A stretch of DNA of 64,000 nt from Kingdonia uniflora. Taxonomy: Eukaryota > Streptophyta > Magnoliopsida > Ranunculales > Circaeasteraceae. Below the pieces are notes generated by a model, which was not told where the DNA came from, made no database searches, and worked only from the letters and a program-made list of their open reading frames with translations. Positions 11,021 through 21,942 of the stretch are shown one piece after another. The position numbers and the translations under genes were made by a program. The DNA lies in contig JACGCM010000146.1 in assembly GCA_014058105.1 (NCBI GenBank), forward strand, positions 62,001 through 126,000, in the 5' to 3' direction. The number at the start of each line of letters is the position of its first letter. The stretch's first letter is position 1.

Positions 11021-13190
11021 GTACCTCGCCCCCTGCGGCTAGTACCGCCTCCCCTAGTTCGCGAACCAGATCCACGCTGCCTCGTCCTCGCGCCACCTCC
11101 AGGTGGTAGTGGCACCACCCGTACGTCACGCCCCCTCCTCAGCTGTAGGTCCTAAACGGGACAAAGAAACTTTATAAATATTTTGACAAAATAAATATGA
11201 CATTAAGAAAAAATACTGCAATAAATACATAAATAAAATACTTACATGGGCATATAGTTGATGATCTATACTGTCAATTTACATGTGGGTAATAGCAAGC
11301 TTATCCTCCACCTCCTTGGGCCTCTGTACTTCCCGCGCAGACTCTGCAAGGACGAGTTGCCGCATACCATGGGTTAGGTGCCACAACTCCTCTGCGCCGT
11401 AGGAGGAAGACATGGGTGGCGAGTCCCTCAAGCGGGCGATGGGGAGCCTCTCACGTCGCCCAGTCTACTCCATGTACCACCCCAGGTCTGGCCCCTCCAC
11501 CTCGCCAGGCAAACTGAAGTCCTGGGACAAGCTATAAACCGACGTTGACGTAACCACCATAGGTGTAATACCAGCTCTGAATGCAGTCGGTCCGAACAGA
11601 TCTATATTCCCTATCCTCTGGAAATCTGTCAACATGTGGCCTACCTCCGAAGTTTGTTCAGCCCAGTATGAGGCGTAAGTCTCTCCCTTCTCCCCTATCA
11701 CAAACTACTAACAGTCAACGAACCCGGCCTGTCTCATCTAATGTAAAGCCGCTGGACTAATATGTGGCGACATGCTAAGCGGAGGATCTAAAGGAATGCG
11801 TACCTCACCAGTCACCTGCCTCCAGCATCTATCCCCCAAGTAATATTTACAGTTTCCGTTTGGTACTTGAAGTGGCATCCTTTTACGGGGTAGGAGTTTT
11901 GCATTCAGTACGTCCTCTGTCTTAGACACTGCAGAATCGAACCAAAGTTCCCATGTGATCGTCTCAATAGTGTGGTGATCAATATGGTATCTTCCTATAA
12001 TAAACATATTGGCCGCCTGGTCATTTGTTTTCCTCCTGTTCCCCCCCCCCCCCTCCCATGCTCTGAGGCGCGGATAGGCCGGGTACTTTACCTATTCCTT
12101 GACTATAGAGTAACCAACCCTACAATACTCGTAGAACCAATACTACATTTAGGAATAACATAAAAAATAATAAAAATTTATATTTAAGATGTTTATTGGA
12201 AGATATTTGATTTGTAAGGGAAAAAATGTTGGTGTACCGGAAGAAGTTGCACAAATCCAGTGATGGCATCCCCGGTCCTGACTGTGGTATCCAAACCATG
12301 GTGCAGGGAAGCAAGAATAGCATAACCCCAGTCATATTGGGCAGCCGAGTCCAAATCATTCACGGCCCCGAGATATCTAAGCGGGACGGTGTCGTTGGCC
12401 GTTTGGAACTACAAATGTCCCATCATGAAGAGGATAAAAACACGAGCAATAGTAATATCATCCTCCCGATCAGCTGCGACGGTCAAGTACGTCTTCAAAT
12501 GTGCAATGCTGAAGTTCCCACTCTTTATATGGCTAGAATCAATGTTGGGGAGCAATTGCCTCGTATTGGATAAAATAGACCATGTGTCGTCATATGGCAC
12601 ATGTGTCGGATATCGGCCGATGGACAATGATGTCAACATAGTGAAATCGAGAGGAGTGACCCCTATTTCCGCACAAGGGAACATAAAACGTGTGTGTGGT
12701 CGGCCACCAACGCTCTGTAAGCGCCTGAATTAGCCGATTATCTGAATTGCCCAAGCGTATATCCATAAACTGCCCAAAAATATTCACCACGGCGTCCCTT
12801 ACAGCTGGAATTGTGGCAATATCCTTCTACACTTTGAACACCGTAGTAAATGTGCCGTGCACACGCATCGAATCCCGATTCTGTTCATTGAGGCATTTTG
12901 TCAAACACATGATTTATGGAAAAAACAAATTCACAATTACACTAAAACTTATCGTGAGTTCCTTTCCTGTGTAATAGATGTGACTGACTCCGTCTGGGAG
13001 TTGGGTAATACACCTCCGCGGGAAGTTATCTTCGGTTGGGTTTGGTATATCTTGGGGTTGGACATCTTCAAATTCCACTCTCTTTTTCTTCCTTCCGAGC
13101 CTCGAGCGAGTTACGGAACGCTCTGGATCACTTGTTCCTCTAAAACCAGGTAGAGTACTAGGGTGTGGGTCTCCTTCTGGCATATGTATT
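11020..13190 (-). pseudogene. Plant mobile domain (PMD/MAIN-like, PP7-long-form-like) gene inside copy A
   Basis: Plant mobile domain proteins include MAIN and MAIL1 of Arabidopsis and many 'serine/threonine phosphatase 7 long form' proteins, and are known from several plant transposons. Readable from 13186: MPEGDPHPSTL..., then VTRSRLGRKKKRVEFEDVQP; a second block NRLIQALTERWWPTTHTFYV, typical of the PMD start; then VTPLDFTMLTSLSIGRYPTH, HLKTYLTVAADREDDITIAR and the Asp-Trp-Gly/Leu-rich stretch that follows. A block at 12007-11740 reads IDHHTIETITWELWFDSA, then MPLQVPNGNCKYYLGDRCW, and 11701-11465 continues GEKGETYASYWAEQTSEVG. The C-terminus (about 11020-11150) is a basic Arg/Gly-rich tail. 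Splice-like breaks occur near 12920 and 12165. A frameshift near 12690 and stops near 11745 and 11720 suggest decay. Transcribed toward the transposase. Confidence 0.72.
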
Positions 13191-13379
13191 TTGATTTTGT
13201 TGGAATTCAAAGATTTTTTTACCAAGGGATTTTTGAGAGAGAGCTAGATGTAAAAATTGTGAAAATAGCCAAATTACTAGTGAGTTTACTTACAGTTGAT
13301 GCGGCGGTGTTTGGAACCCCGCGCGATGTTCTTTTTACCGCGCGGTTTTTTTATCTCCTCTAAATTAAAAAAAAAAACT

Positions 13380-13491
13380 CCACGTAGAAAACTTACACTG
13401 ACTGCTGGGAGAGGTCGGGTGTGAGTTGTGGGTTTGGTGGGCCAGGGTGTCAGAACTCACACCCAAACCACACTCGCTGCTAGAGATGCTC
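13380..13491 (-). repeat. Terminal inverted repeat of copy A, PMD side
   Basis: Read on -, it begins GAGCATCTCTAGCAGCGAG and stays similar for about 110 bases to the left end of copy B at 40815-40920: shared TTTGGGTG, TCTGACA, GGCCCAC and CTCCCAGCAGT blocks in the same order. TTA follows at 13492-13494. Confidence 0.72.
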
Positions 13492-13494
13492 TTA

Positions 13495-14253
13495 GAGAGT
13501 AACATAAATGTTGTTATCAAATCACTAGCAATAAACTGTGAAGATGCACTCCATCACTTTTTCTCTTCTGCCTTCCTTGGCTGTAAAGATGAAATAGCAA
13601 CTATATTGTCAAATAAATGAAAAATATCATACTAATAATTTAATATGGAGCAATTTCAATTAAGTGTGTGTATGGAAGAATTTTCAAGATAAATGTATAC
13701 ATTAACCTTCAAAACCAAATAGGTCGGACAAAATATAATCTAAAACGGGAGGATCCTCGATATAAACCAAAATAGTAAATGGCTCAATTTCAAATTTTCA
13801 GAATAGAAGGATAGTTGATGTCAGGTCACATCATTTGTCGACTCCTATCTGTGACTTTGTGCCTATCCACTGACATTCCATTCTTTCCTTTTTTTCTTTT
13901 AATAATTGTTATGCTATTTGATTTAATTGGTATGTAGAATCCTACTTGGGCTAAATACCAGTGATTCCAGTCTTACTAGAATTAGAATGTGTAAGCTAGT
14001 TTTGCATTAAAAGAGCTTTGATCTCTCCATGATGATGAGTTGAATTGAGTTTTGAGTTTATTTTAGTTAAAAATAAACACGGGTTAACTTAAGTGTTGAT
14101 TTAGTTTCTATTACTGTTTCTCTAACTTCATTCTTGTTAATTCCCCAAAATTAGTTACATTAATAACAAACCCCACTAATTACCATCTTTAGTGGCTCAG
14201 TGTCATTAGAAACTCAAAGCCTTTTCTTAGCACTAATACCTTTTTTATAAGTA
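13495..14253. other. Intergenic stretch, nothing recognised
   Basis: AT-rich DNA between transposon A and the Copia element. I found no coding blocks, transposon termini or RNA genes. Confidence 0.4.
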
Positions 14254-14258
14254 CTAAC

Positions 14259-14830
14259 TGTTGTGCCGCAAGTCCGGAAGCCACAAACTCCAAGTCGATT
14301 TGGGTTAGCAATGAACAAACACAAACAAATAAACACACAACACTAAAATTATAGTGGTTCGGCAAATTGCCTATGTCCACTTTTAAGAGAGAGAGAGAAA
14401 GTTTATTCAATGTCCCAATTACAATCACTCAAGCCCAATTTTGGATTTTTCACTCAAAAAATCCCCCAAATGTTCTCACCAAAGGATTGTCAAAAGGTTG
14501 CTCACAAATGACTTAGGTTTACCTTTATATACTAGGGAAAACCTATTACAAGCGCTCAAATCTCAAGGCAAACAAGAGGTTCGAAAACCATCAAAAAAAC
14601 TAAGTTACAATATTTCGTTCGAACGACATAAGGAGTCGTTCGAACGAAACTTTGCGTCTGGACCAAACTTCCAGGAAGATACAAGAGTCGTTCGAACGGA
14701 TTCAAGAGTCGTTCGAACGAAACTTTGCGTTTGGGCCAAAATTCCAGGAGGATACAAAAGTCGTTCGAATGGATTCAAGAGTCGTTCGAACGACCTGGGC
14801 CCAAAACCAAAAACCATAAATATCTCCACA
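14259..14830 (-). repeat. 3' LTR of the Copia element
   Basis: 572 bp, TG...CA. It carries several TTCGTTCGAACGAA-type palindromes spaced by AAACTTTGCGTCTGG/CCAAAATTCC sequence. It is about 90 bp longer than the other LTR, mainly because of a segment around 14550-14630 that is missing at the corresponding point near 18570. Confidence 0.92.
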
Positions 14831-15248
14831 ATTCTCCACCTCGGTGAAGATTTCCCAAACCAATGAACTGAAATCTGAGCCGAACATAGAAACCAACCAA
14901 ACGGATCCAAACAAACACTATCCTCTATCAAGTGTCCCCAAAGACCCAAACATACAAACGACCCAAGGAAATCAACCAAAACCAAGCGTCCCCCAAAAGA
15001 GGACCAAATCATAAACCAAGCGTCCCAAGGAACTAATCAAACCAAACGTCCCAAAATGACCAAATCTAAACCAAGCGTCCCAAATGACCAAATCTAAACC
15101 AAATGTCTCAAGGAACCAACAATCAAATGTCCCAATGAACCAAATTGTTCCCAAAGAACCAAATCGACTGCACCAAATCAATGGTTGCCTACGTACCTTC
15201 GTAGATCAAGTCGCTCGTAGTTCACCACAATCCCCGTGAGGGGCCAAA
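14831..15248 (-). repeat. Degenerate short tandem repeats next to the 3' LTR
   Basis: Contains many variants of 'accaagcgtccca' and 'gaaccaaatc', with irregular spacing near 30 bp. It occupies the place where the second half of reverse transcriptase and RNase H should be. A purine-rich tract (on -, GAGGTGGAGAAT) directly precedes the LTR and is the likely polypurine tract. Confidence 0.6.
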
Positions 15249-17250
15249 TCAATCCATAGGAAAGAGATCCTCATCTTTATCTCTATGAATCCTCATATCA
15301 AGAGCCCTCTTGTACCATTGTCTTGGAGACCTCTTCAAACTGTATAATGATCTCTTCTTCAATTGACACATATCATCCTTTCTAGCAATAGTAAACCCAC
15401 TCAGCTGAGTCACATTGATCTCTTCCTTCAACTTCTCATGTAAGAGTATCGTCTTAACATCGATATGTTGCAATTCCAATTCAAATTTGCTACCATGGCC
15501 AATAGGATCCAACTGGAGAAGTGTTTTACCACTAGTCTTGCCTTGAAGCGAAATACCATTTCGAGATCCTTGCTTCCTTTTGTAGACCCATTTACCACCA
15601 ATCGCCCTCTTACGAAGAGAATACATCTCTTCCATCTTTGCTCCCTCCCAATGTTTAGCCGTGGAAGGAACACCTTCGACAATCGGTAGTGCATAGGCTA
15701 CCATGGCCTTCGCCTTTGTAAGCCATTCTGGCTTACCCACATTCCTCTTTGGTTTATAAGTTGTAATTGACTCCGCCACCAGAATCTCTTCATCCGTACT
15801 ACCAAATGCTCCACCTTCAACCGTGTCTTCACCATTTGGAACATGTACTAATGGTTCATCACCCATTACCACACCGGTAGATGACCCTCATCTTTGTACA
15901 GAACTCTCTGGCCAATGTGAAGACGCATCAATCTTCACCCGCTGCAATACCCCGCTGGTCGTCTGCTCTGTGTGCTCCGAGCCATGTGACTTCATCATAG
16001 AAGCCTCATTAAAAGTGATATCTCTACTCAGAATGATCTTTCGGTCTCTCGTATCCCACAACTTGTAGCATTTCATACCCTTCTTCTTACCCAAAAAAAT
16101 AGCCTTCCTTGCTCGTGGGTCCAACTTACCATCATTCACATGATAGTATGTCGGACACCCAAATATACGAAGAGTATCATAATCTGTAACAGGTTCTCCC
16201 GACCAAGCCTCCATTGGTGTTTTACCCTCAATTGCAGCCGAAGGCAACCTATTAACGAGGTAGCATTCATATACCAAAGCCTCAGCCCAAATGCCTTGCC
16301 CAACCCAGAATTGGACAACATACACCGCACCTTCTCCAGCAAAGTACGGTTCATGCGCTCGGCTACCTCGTTTTGTTGCGGTGTCTCTCTAACCATGAAG
16401 TGTTGAACTATCCCCTCATCCCGGCATACTTGCAAGAATGGATCACTAGTGTACTCTCTACCATTATCCGAATGGAGTACCTTGATCTTTCTGTCAGTCT
16501 GAGTCCCAATCAACCTCTTCCACGTCATAAAAATTTCTAGGACTTCATCCTTTCTCCTCATGGTAAATACCCATACCCGCCTAGAAAAGTCGTCCACAAA
16601 AGACACAAAATAATGCTTCCCCCCTAGCGATGCATTCTTGGAGGGTCCTCAAACATCATAGTGAACATAATCAAGGGTTCCACGAGTACTGTGGATAGCG
16701 GTGCCGAACTCTACCCTTGTCTGCTTGCCTAGAATACCGTGTTCACCAAATTCCAATTTGCAAATCTTGGCACCTTCCAATAGCCCCTGGTTTGCGAGAA
16801 CTCTCAAAGACTTTTCCCCAGCATGCGCCAAACGCATGTACCATAGCCGAGTGGTATCCATGGAAGTGGTCTCCTCCCTTCCCGTGGTAGCAACCTCACC
16901 AAGAACAGTCGTACCATCTAAAGAGTACAAGTTGTTACTTCTTCTGTGGCCCTTCAATACAACCATGGATCCCTTTAGAACCCTTTTCACCCCATTCTCA
17001 GACACAACCTTGTAGCCATTTGCTTCAAGTAAACCCGTCGAGATAATGTTCTTCCTCATCGTCGGAATATACCGAACCTCATCAATCTCTTTAACTAACC
17101 CATTGTGCAATTTTAGTCGAATGATACCTTTCCCCAAGATGCGGCAAGGATCATCGTCCCCATCAACACCGCTCTACCTTCTAGCTTCTTTAAACTAGAA
17201 AATAAACCCTTTTCTGGACAACTATGATAAGTAGCACCCGAATCTAAAGT
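15249..17250 (-). pseudogene. Copia pol remnant: protease, integrase and truncated reverse transcriptase
   Basis: On -, the protease motif DSGA lies at 17233-17244, followed by KLHNGLVKEIDEVRYIPTMR and the pre-integrase region with RLWYMRLAHAGEKSLRVLA (near 16800-16850). The integrase core reads SFVDDFSRRVWVF, VLHSDNGREYTS and ETPQQNEVAERMNRTLLEK (16330-16610), so all three D,D,E positions are present. After the integrase C-terminal part (IFLGKKKGMKCYKLWD, near 16050-16100) the RT begins (KPEWLTKAKAM, KRAIGGKWVYKRKQGS, SLYSLKRSPRQWYK) and stops near 15300, before the YVDD catalytic motif. Frameshifts or stops at about 17255, 16650 and 16200 and the RT truncation make it non-functional. Confidence 0.9.
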
Positions 17251-17255
17251 CTATT

Positions 17256-18201
17256 CTTTTGTATCACTAACACATACACTAAAAGTTATAGTTAAAGAGT
17301 AATCTGAATCATTACCTCCCGTTTTTGTGTCCTGAGCCAAATTCACAGAAGAGCCCAATTTTCCCGTTTTCTTCGTCATGAGTGCGGGGCAATCAACTTT
17401 CCAATGACCCGTTTCCTTGTAAAACGCACATTGGTCCTTACTCAATTTGTTGTTATTTAAACCGCAACCTTTCGACTTCGATTGAAGGTCGTTACCACTC
17501 ATCCTTCTCTTGTCCGAAGATCTTCCTCGAACCATCAATACATCGGATGTCGACTCCTCAGACTCACGTTTTTCCTTTCTTCGGTACTCTTGGTTTACAA
17601 CCGCCGTAGTCACATCCGCGTATTACAACGAACTCTTCCCGTACGTTATCGTCGTAACGAAATGCTCGTACTCTTCGGGAAGCGAGTTCAAGAACAATAG
17701 TGTTTTGTCTTCGTCGCCAACCTTTTCTTCTAGATTCGCCAAGTCGGCTAATAACTTGGTAAAATCGTTCAAGTGCTCCGACATACTAATTCTTTATCTT
17801 ATTTTAAAGCGATAAAGCTTCCTCTTCAAATAGAGTCGATTTTGGATGTTCTTCACCAAATACTTCTCCTCTAGAATTCTCCAAATTTCTTTTGTCAAGG
17901 TTTCATTCATTACAAGGTATTCAATGTCACGAGCCAAACACGAGCGAATTTCACCACAAGCCCTCTTGTTCATCTTCTTCCAAACACTCCCCTCTACCTC
18001 ATCCGGCTTGTCCTCCAATACCTCATCTAAGTCCAATTGACTTAACGCATCAATAACCTCGCATCGCCACATGCCGAAGTTATTGGTGCCGTTGAATTTC
18101 TCAACTTCAACCTTTGTATTGTTGAACATCACCGCTGTATTTCTTTTCGGGGCCAAAGAACTTGATTCAACATCGTCTCCCATGTTTTCCCCAATTTTCA
18201 T
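17256..18201 (-). pseudogene. Copia gag remnant with altered zinc knuckle
   Basis: Starts MKIGENMGDDVESSSLAPK at 18201, with the gag block KVEVEKFNGTNNFGMWRCEV and ARDIEYLVMNETLTKEIWRI. A frame break near 17794 is followed by MSEHLNDFTKLLADLANLEE and SLPEEYEHFVTTITYGKSSL, then a stop. The nucleic-acid-binding knuckle reads CAFYKETGHWKVDC: the second Cys of the CCHC pattern is Tyr. A capsid-like nucleoprotein in origin; broken here. Confidence 0.88.
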
Positions 18202-18279
18202 AAATTAACCAAATCAAAACCAAATTAAAATTGAGAAACCCTAAGTTACCTCAAAATCGCGCACAACCGAGGAATCGGC

Positions 18280-18296
18280 CTCGCTCTGATACCAAT
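18280..18296 (-). other. Retrotransposon primer-binding site
   Basis: On -, the sequence next to the 5' LTR reads ATTGGTATCAGAGCGAG, containing TGGTATCAGAGC, the complement of the 3' end of plant initiator tRNA-Met and the usual Copia primer site. Confidence 0.9.
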
Positions 18297-18779
18297 TGTT
18301 GTGTCGCAAGCCCAGAAGCCATAAACTCCAAGTCGATTTGGGTTAGCAATGAACAAACACAAACAAATAAACACACAACACTAAAATTATAGTGGCTCAG
18401 AAAATTGCCTACGTCCACTTTCAAGAGAGAGAGAGAAAGTTTATTCAATGTCCCAATTACAATCACTCAAGCCCAATTTTAGATTTCTCACTCAAAAATC
18501 CCCCAAATGTTCTCACCAAAGGATTGTCAAAAGATTGCTCACAGATGACTTAGGTTTCCTTTTATATACTAACGACATAGGGAGTCATTCGAACGAAACT
18601 TTGCGTCTGGGCCAAACTTCTAGGAGGATACAAGAGTCGTTCGAACGGATTTAAGAGTCGTTCAAACGAAACTTTACGTCTGAGGCAAAATTCCTGGAGG
18701 ATACAAGAGTCGTTCGAACGGATTCAAGAGTCGTTCGAACGAACTGGGCCCAAAACCAAAAAGCATAAATATCTCTACA
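18297..18779 (-). repeat. 5' LTR of the Copia element
   Basis: 483 bp, begins TGTTGTGTCGCAAG and ends CTCTACA. It matches the 14259 LTR except for point changes and a deletion near 18570. It also contains the TTCGAACGA palindromes (18580-18745). Confidence 0.92.
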
Positions 18780-18784
18780 CTAAC

Positions 18785-19057
18785 CACTCTTGAATCACCT
18801 CAATAGTCCCTGAAATCACGCTAATCATTCTCCGTTAACATTTCCCTTTGAAGTTGATCAAAAATTTCATGTTCCCTCTATCAAAGAATTTGGTAATTAA
18901 AACCACCACCACCGTGTTAGGAATAAACTAGGTTAGCTAACCCTAATCACCAACAAGCAAATCACTGAAAGAAGAATATCGCATAAAACCCACAAATCAC
19001 GAACACAAAATAAGCAACAACAAAGTTACAATGCAGACACAAAGAGAATTTTCTCAT
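18785..19057. other. Short spacer between Copia and LINE
   Basis: No gene seen. The segment AGAGAATTTTCTCATGAG near 19045-19060 resembles AGAGTTTTCTCATAGG just after the LINE poly(A) (26090-26106) and may be the LINE target duplication. Confidence 0.4.
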
Positions 19058-19342
19058 GAGATTGCTCTTCCCCTTTCCCCTTTCCCCTTTTCTCATGAGA
19101 CTGCTCTTCCCCTTTCCCCTTTCCCCTTTTTTGCTCTGCCCTCTATCCTCCTCTCTACCCTACAACAACCCATACCCACCATCCCCCCACCTTAACCAAC
19201 CCCATACCCTGACCAAAACCCTAACCCTCCTCCACAACCAACCCGACAGCACTACCTCCACAAGCTCGACAGCACTGCCCTCTTTTTGTCTCTTGTTTTT
19301 CTCCTCTATATTCTCAGTTACTATCTGATTCCTAGCTCTGAA

Positions 19343-20426
19343 ATGAACGAAGATCACCCCTCAAGAGATAGAAATATCTGCGAGCTTCTTAGTAGATGCT
19401 CAACACACGACCCCGACCCAAACATTCGACTTGACAAGGAACGTTGGGAGAGCCTCCAACAGCGCTGGAAATACGCTATTGCGTTCCGTTCTATCTCTCC
19501 CTCACTAAAGAAAAACGTGATCACCGATGGTATTAAAAAAGAATGGGCCAAGATTTTACCTAATATACCCCCTCTTTCATTCGAGAAAAATTCTAAAGTG
19601 TTCACCGCTAATTTCCAGAATACAGAAGATTATCAGCTCATCCTCGCTAGGCCGACACCAAAACATCTTTGGTTTTTCCGTTGTTCAACAGCCCTTTGAT
19701 CCCATACTCCACCAATCTGAGATTATATTCCCGCGGTACCTGTATTGGGTACAAGTTTACGGCCTGCCGTACTGCCTTTTCGACAATAACACATTTCAGA
19801 TCATCGGCAACAAACTCGGCAAATTTATCAAAGCCGACTAAAACCCGGGGAAAACATAACCAACCAAAGCTAGCTTCGTGCGTATACAGGTGCAACTTTT
19901 CACAGACAAACCGCTTATATTAACCATTCCTATTCAGCGTCCGGGGCAATATGGCGAAGCTTTACTCAACATCAAATATGAACGCCTCGAAGGATTTTGT
20001 CCGCTATGCGGAATTATCTCACACACGCACGCTATGTGCACCAAGTTTGGTCGTATTTCGCATGAGAGAAACCACTGGAACGCCTTGGATACATTTGTGT
20101 TTCCCTTTGGCAAACATATACAAGTCAACCCAGCGAGAGGCTCACCACAAAACAGCAACCTCGGAAACCAAACACAGCAGCATACTTGGGAAAGAAATAC
20201 AACTCACCCAACCTCTGAAACAACTTGTCAAAACCAACACCAAAGCAAAGGAAGTGAACCGGTAGGAAGTATCATACAACAAGCTTTGGTTAAGCTCCAA
20301 AACTGGACTCTCGAGATACCTTCACAACGAGATGCACGACAGACAAAACTACGAACCCTCCCGCACATTCTTACCTTCACCAGACAGAAGCAGAGACCGG
20401 AAGGACGAAAAGGGAAACACTGTTGA
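19343..20426 (+). pseudogene. LINE ORF1 (DUF4283 with CCHC knuckle)
   Basis: Start MNEDHPSRDRNICELLSRCS at 19343, with a DUF4283-like region (WKYAIAFRSISPSLKKNVI, KVFTANFQNTEDYQLILARP) to 19690. The frame then shifts and continues with FPRYLYWVQVYGLPYCLFD, NTFQIIGNKLGKFIKAD. From 19878 a third frame carries ILTIPIQRPGQYGEALLNIK and the knuckle CPLCGIISHTHAMC, followed by a Gln/Thr-rich tail to 20426. It acts in RNA binding in intact LINEs. The three-frame layout shows it is broken. Confidence 0.8.
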
Positions 20427-21942
20427 GTTGCTTGGTTTCCAAACAAAACCTAGCTGAAATTTTTTAACGATCACAAGGCAGCTGCATGCAAAGAGACACG
20501 TCAACCGAAAAATCCCTCGAGAAGCTTCCGAATCCAAACGGTAGGCACGACAGGACTTTTACTGATTACCACATTTATGATATGGGACCCTCCAACCACC
20601 TGCCAGCTAGTTTTGGCAGTTATTTTAGACTTGAAGCGGGACCCTCCAATCAATCACAGCTGATGCCACTAACGAGTTTGAACAAGCCGTTGGGTAACTT
20701 TCTGGGTAAGATTCAGCATTCAACAAAGCCCAACACACAGCATTACGAGGCCAACTCCAACACTCAAGCCCAACACCTACCTGCTCCGGCCCACTACAAA
20801 TACCCATACGCCTCTGAAATAGTAAGGACCAGGCCCTAACCGAATGAAGTCCATAGCACCTAAAATGCTAAACTTCGAGGAACTGCTGTTGGCAACTTCA
20901 AAGCCCAAATGCCTTCAACTAAACCCCATGGTTATCGATCTCACTGTCAACCCGGACTCACCAATGTAGGGTTGGGTTTTCAAGCCCACGCCGACCCGTC
21001 CAAGCCCGTGCAGACCACGGCCTACCCACTATAAACTCTCCATCACTCCACAAATCACGACAAGCCCTGTTCAAACAACTCCTAAGACCCATCCTCCCTC
21101 ATCATCCGAGGACGACCCCGAGCCATCGGAGCATGGTTACTTAACATCCAAGAGCAAAGATTGGCACAGACCGGCATACAAAGACTTCTTTGAGGATGGG
21201 ATTGACAGCGAGCACTCTAGCACTTCGCATAAAATTCAAGGTAGAGGTACTCTTAAACGTAACCGTGACATCTATGATGAGGATAATAGCATCGGAGAAC
21301 ATTTGGGATCCACCAAGGTGCGCATTTTACCACGTTTAGCACACATGCACTTTTCTAGTGAGGGTCATATGCATGTTCTGAATTTTTACGTTAAGATGCC
21401 CGACTATGAAACGATCAAACCGTCCTCTTTAAAAGATGGCGGTCAAAACATTACACGTTAAAACACACGAGACCTTTACGTAGAACTTGTCGTGATACTT
21501 TCAATAGAACACTAAGGAAAATACATAACACGCACACCACGATTGGCAGCACTCCACATGAGCACCTTGCTAGGAGGCATACGCAGAATAAGCACATATC
21601 GGCTAAGCCAGCGACTTCCCCGAAACACCTTAGAGAGTGGTTCAAGATACTCTAGAGTAAACGTTACTCCTAGGCCTTTGTGAGTTGCCAAAAAAGACTG
21701 TCGCCAGGGCAGCGAGGGAAGGATAGAGATACCTTCTCTGAGCGACACCGTTTTGTACATACTGCTCGGTCCTTACTATGTAACCCTCTACAACACAAAT
21801 TTAAATTCATCACTAAACTCCTTCACAACCCACGGAACAAAAATCACACAACCCCCAACCAGCGACGTCACCAAACCACCCACACTACTACCCCTTTTAT
21901 CCAAATCTCGGAAGCGGGCCCGACACCGGCCCTCAGTTACCA
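20427..21942 (+). other. Region between LINE ORF1 knuckle and ORF2
   Basis: Decayed continuation of the ORF1 tail, rich in Pro/Ser/Asn codons in several frames, with no recognisable domain. Plant L1 ORF1 proteins often have long low-complexity tails here. Confidence 0.5.

Larger units (their letters stand above)
7576..13491. mobile_element. PIF/Harbinger-like DNA transposon, copy A, carrying a plant-mobile-domain gene
   Basis: A 5.9 kb element. Left end: TTA at 7573-7575 followed by GAGCAAACACAGCAGGG. Right end: CGCTGCTAGAGATGCTC followed by TTA at 13492-13494. The TTA on both sides is the TWA target duplication typical of PIF/Harbinger. The ends are imperfect inverted repeats of roughly 100 bp: each begins GAGCA..AGCAG, is rich in GGTTTG/CAAACCC and has CTCCCASCAG further inside. 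Contents in order: ORF1 on + (7779-9080), transposase on - (about 9430-10600) and a plant-mobile-domain gene on - (about 11020-13190). All three are damaged, so the copy is presumably non-autonomous now. The same three-gene order is found at 40815-54606. Confidence 0.8.
14259..18779 (-). mobile_element. Ty1/Copia LTR retrotransposon with both LTRs and target duplication, pol truncated
   Basis: Complete ends but defective inside. LTRs at 14259-14830 and 18297-18779 begin TGTTGTG and end CTC(C/T)ACA. The 5-bp target duplication CTAAC is exact at 14254-14258 and 18780-18784. A primer-binding site lies next to the 18297 LTR, so the element runs on -. Order on -: gag, protease, integrase, N-terminal reverse transcriptase; this INT-before-RT order marks Copia. 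The catalytic part of RT and all of RNase H are missing, replaced by a short repetitive spacer (14831-15248). It could move only with enzymes from a related element. Confidence 0.93.

Noticed and set aside
14605..15181. Overlapping - strand frames of up to 135 codons at the Copia 3' LTR
   Set aside because: They come from repetitive LTR and spacer sequence and encode low-complexity Phe/Trp/Gly-rich strings without a domain.
19195..19235. CCCTAACCCT-like text resembling plant telomere repeat (CCCTAAA)
   Set aside because: Only one or two imperfect units inside the LINE 5' region.
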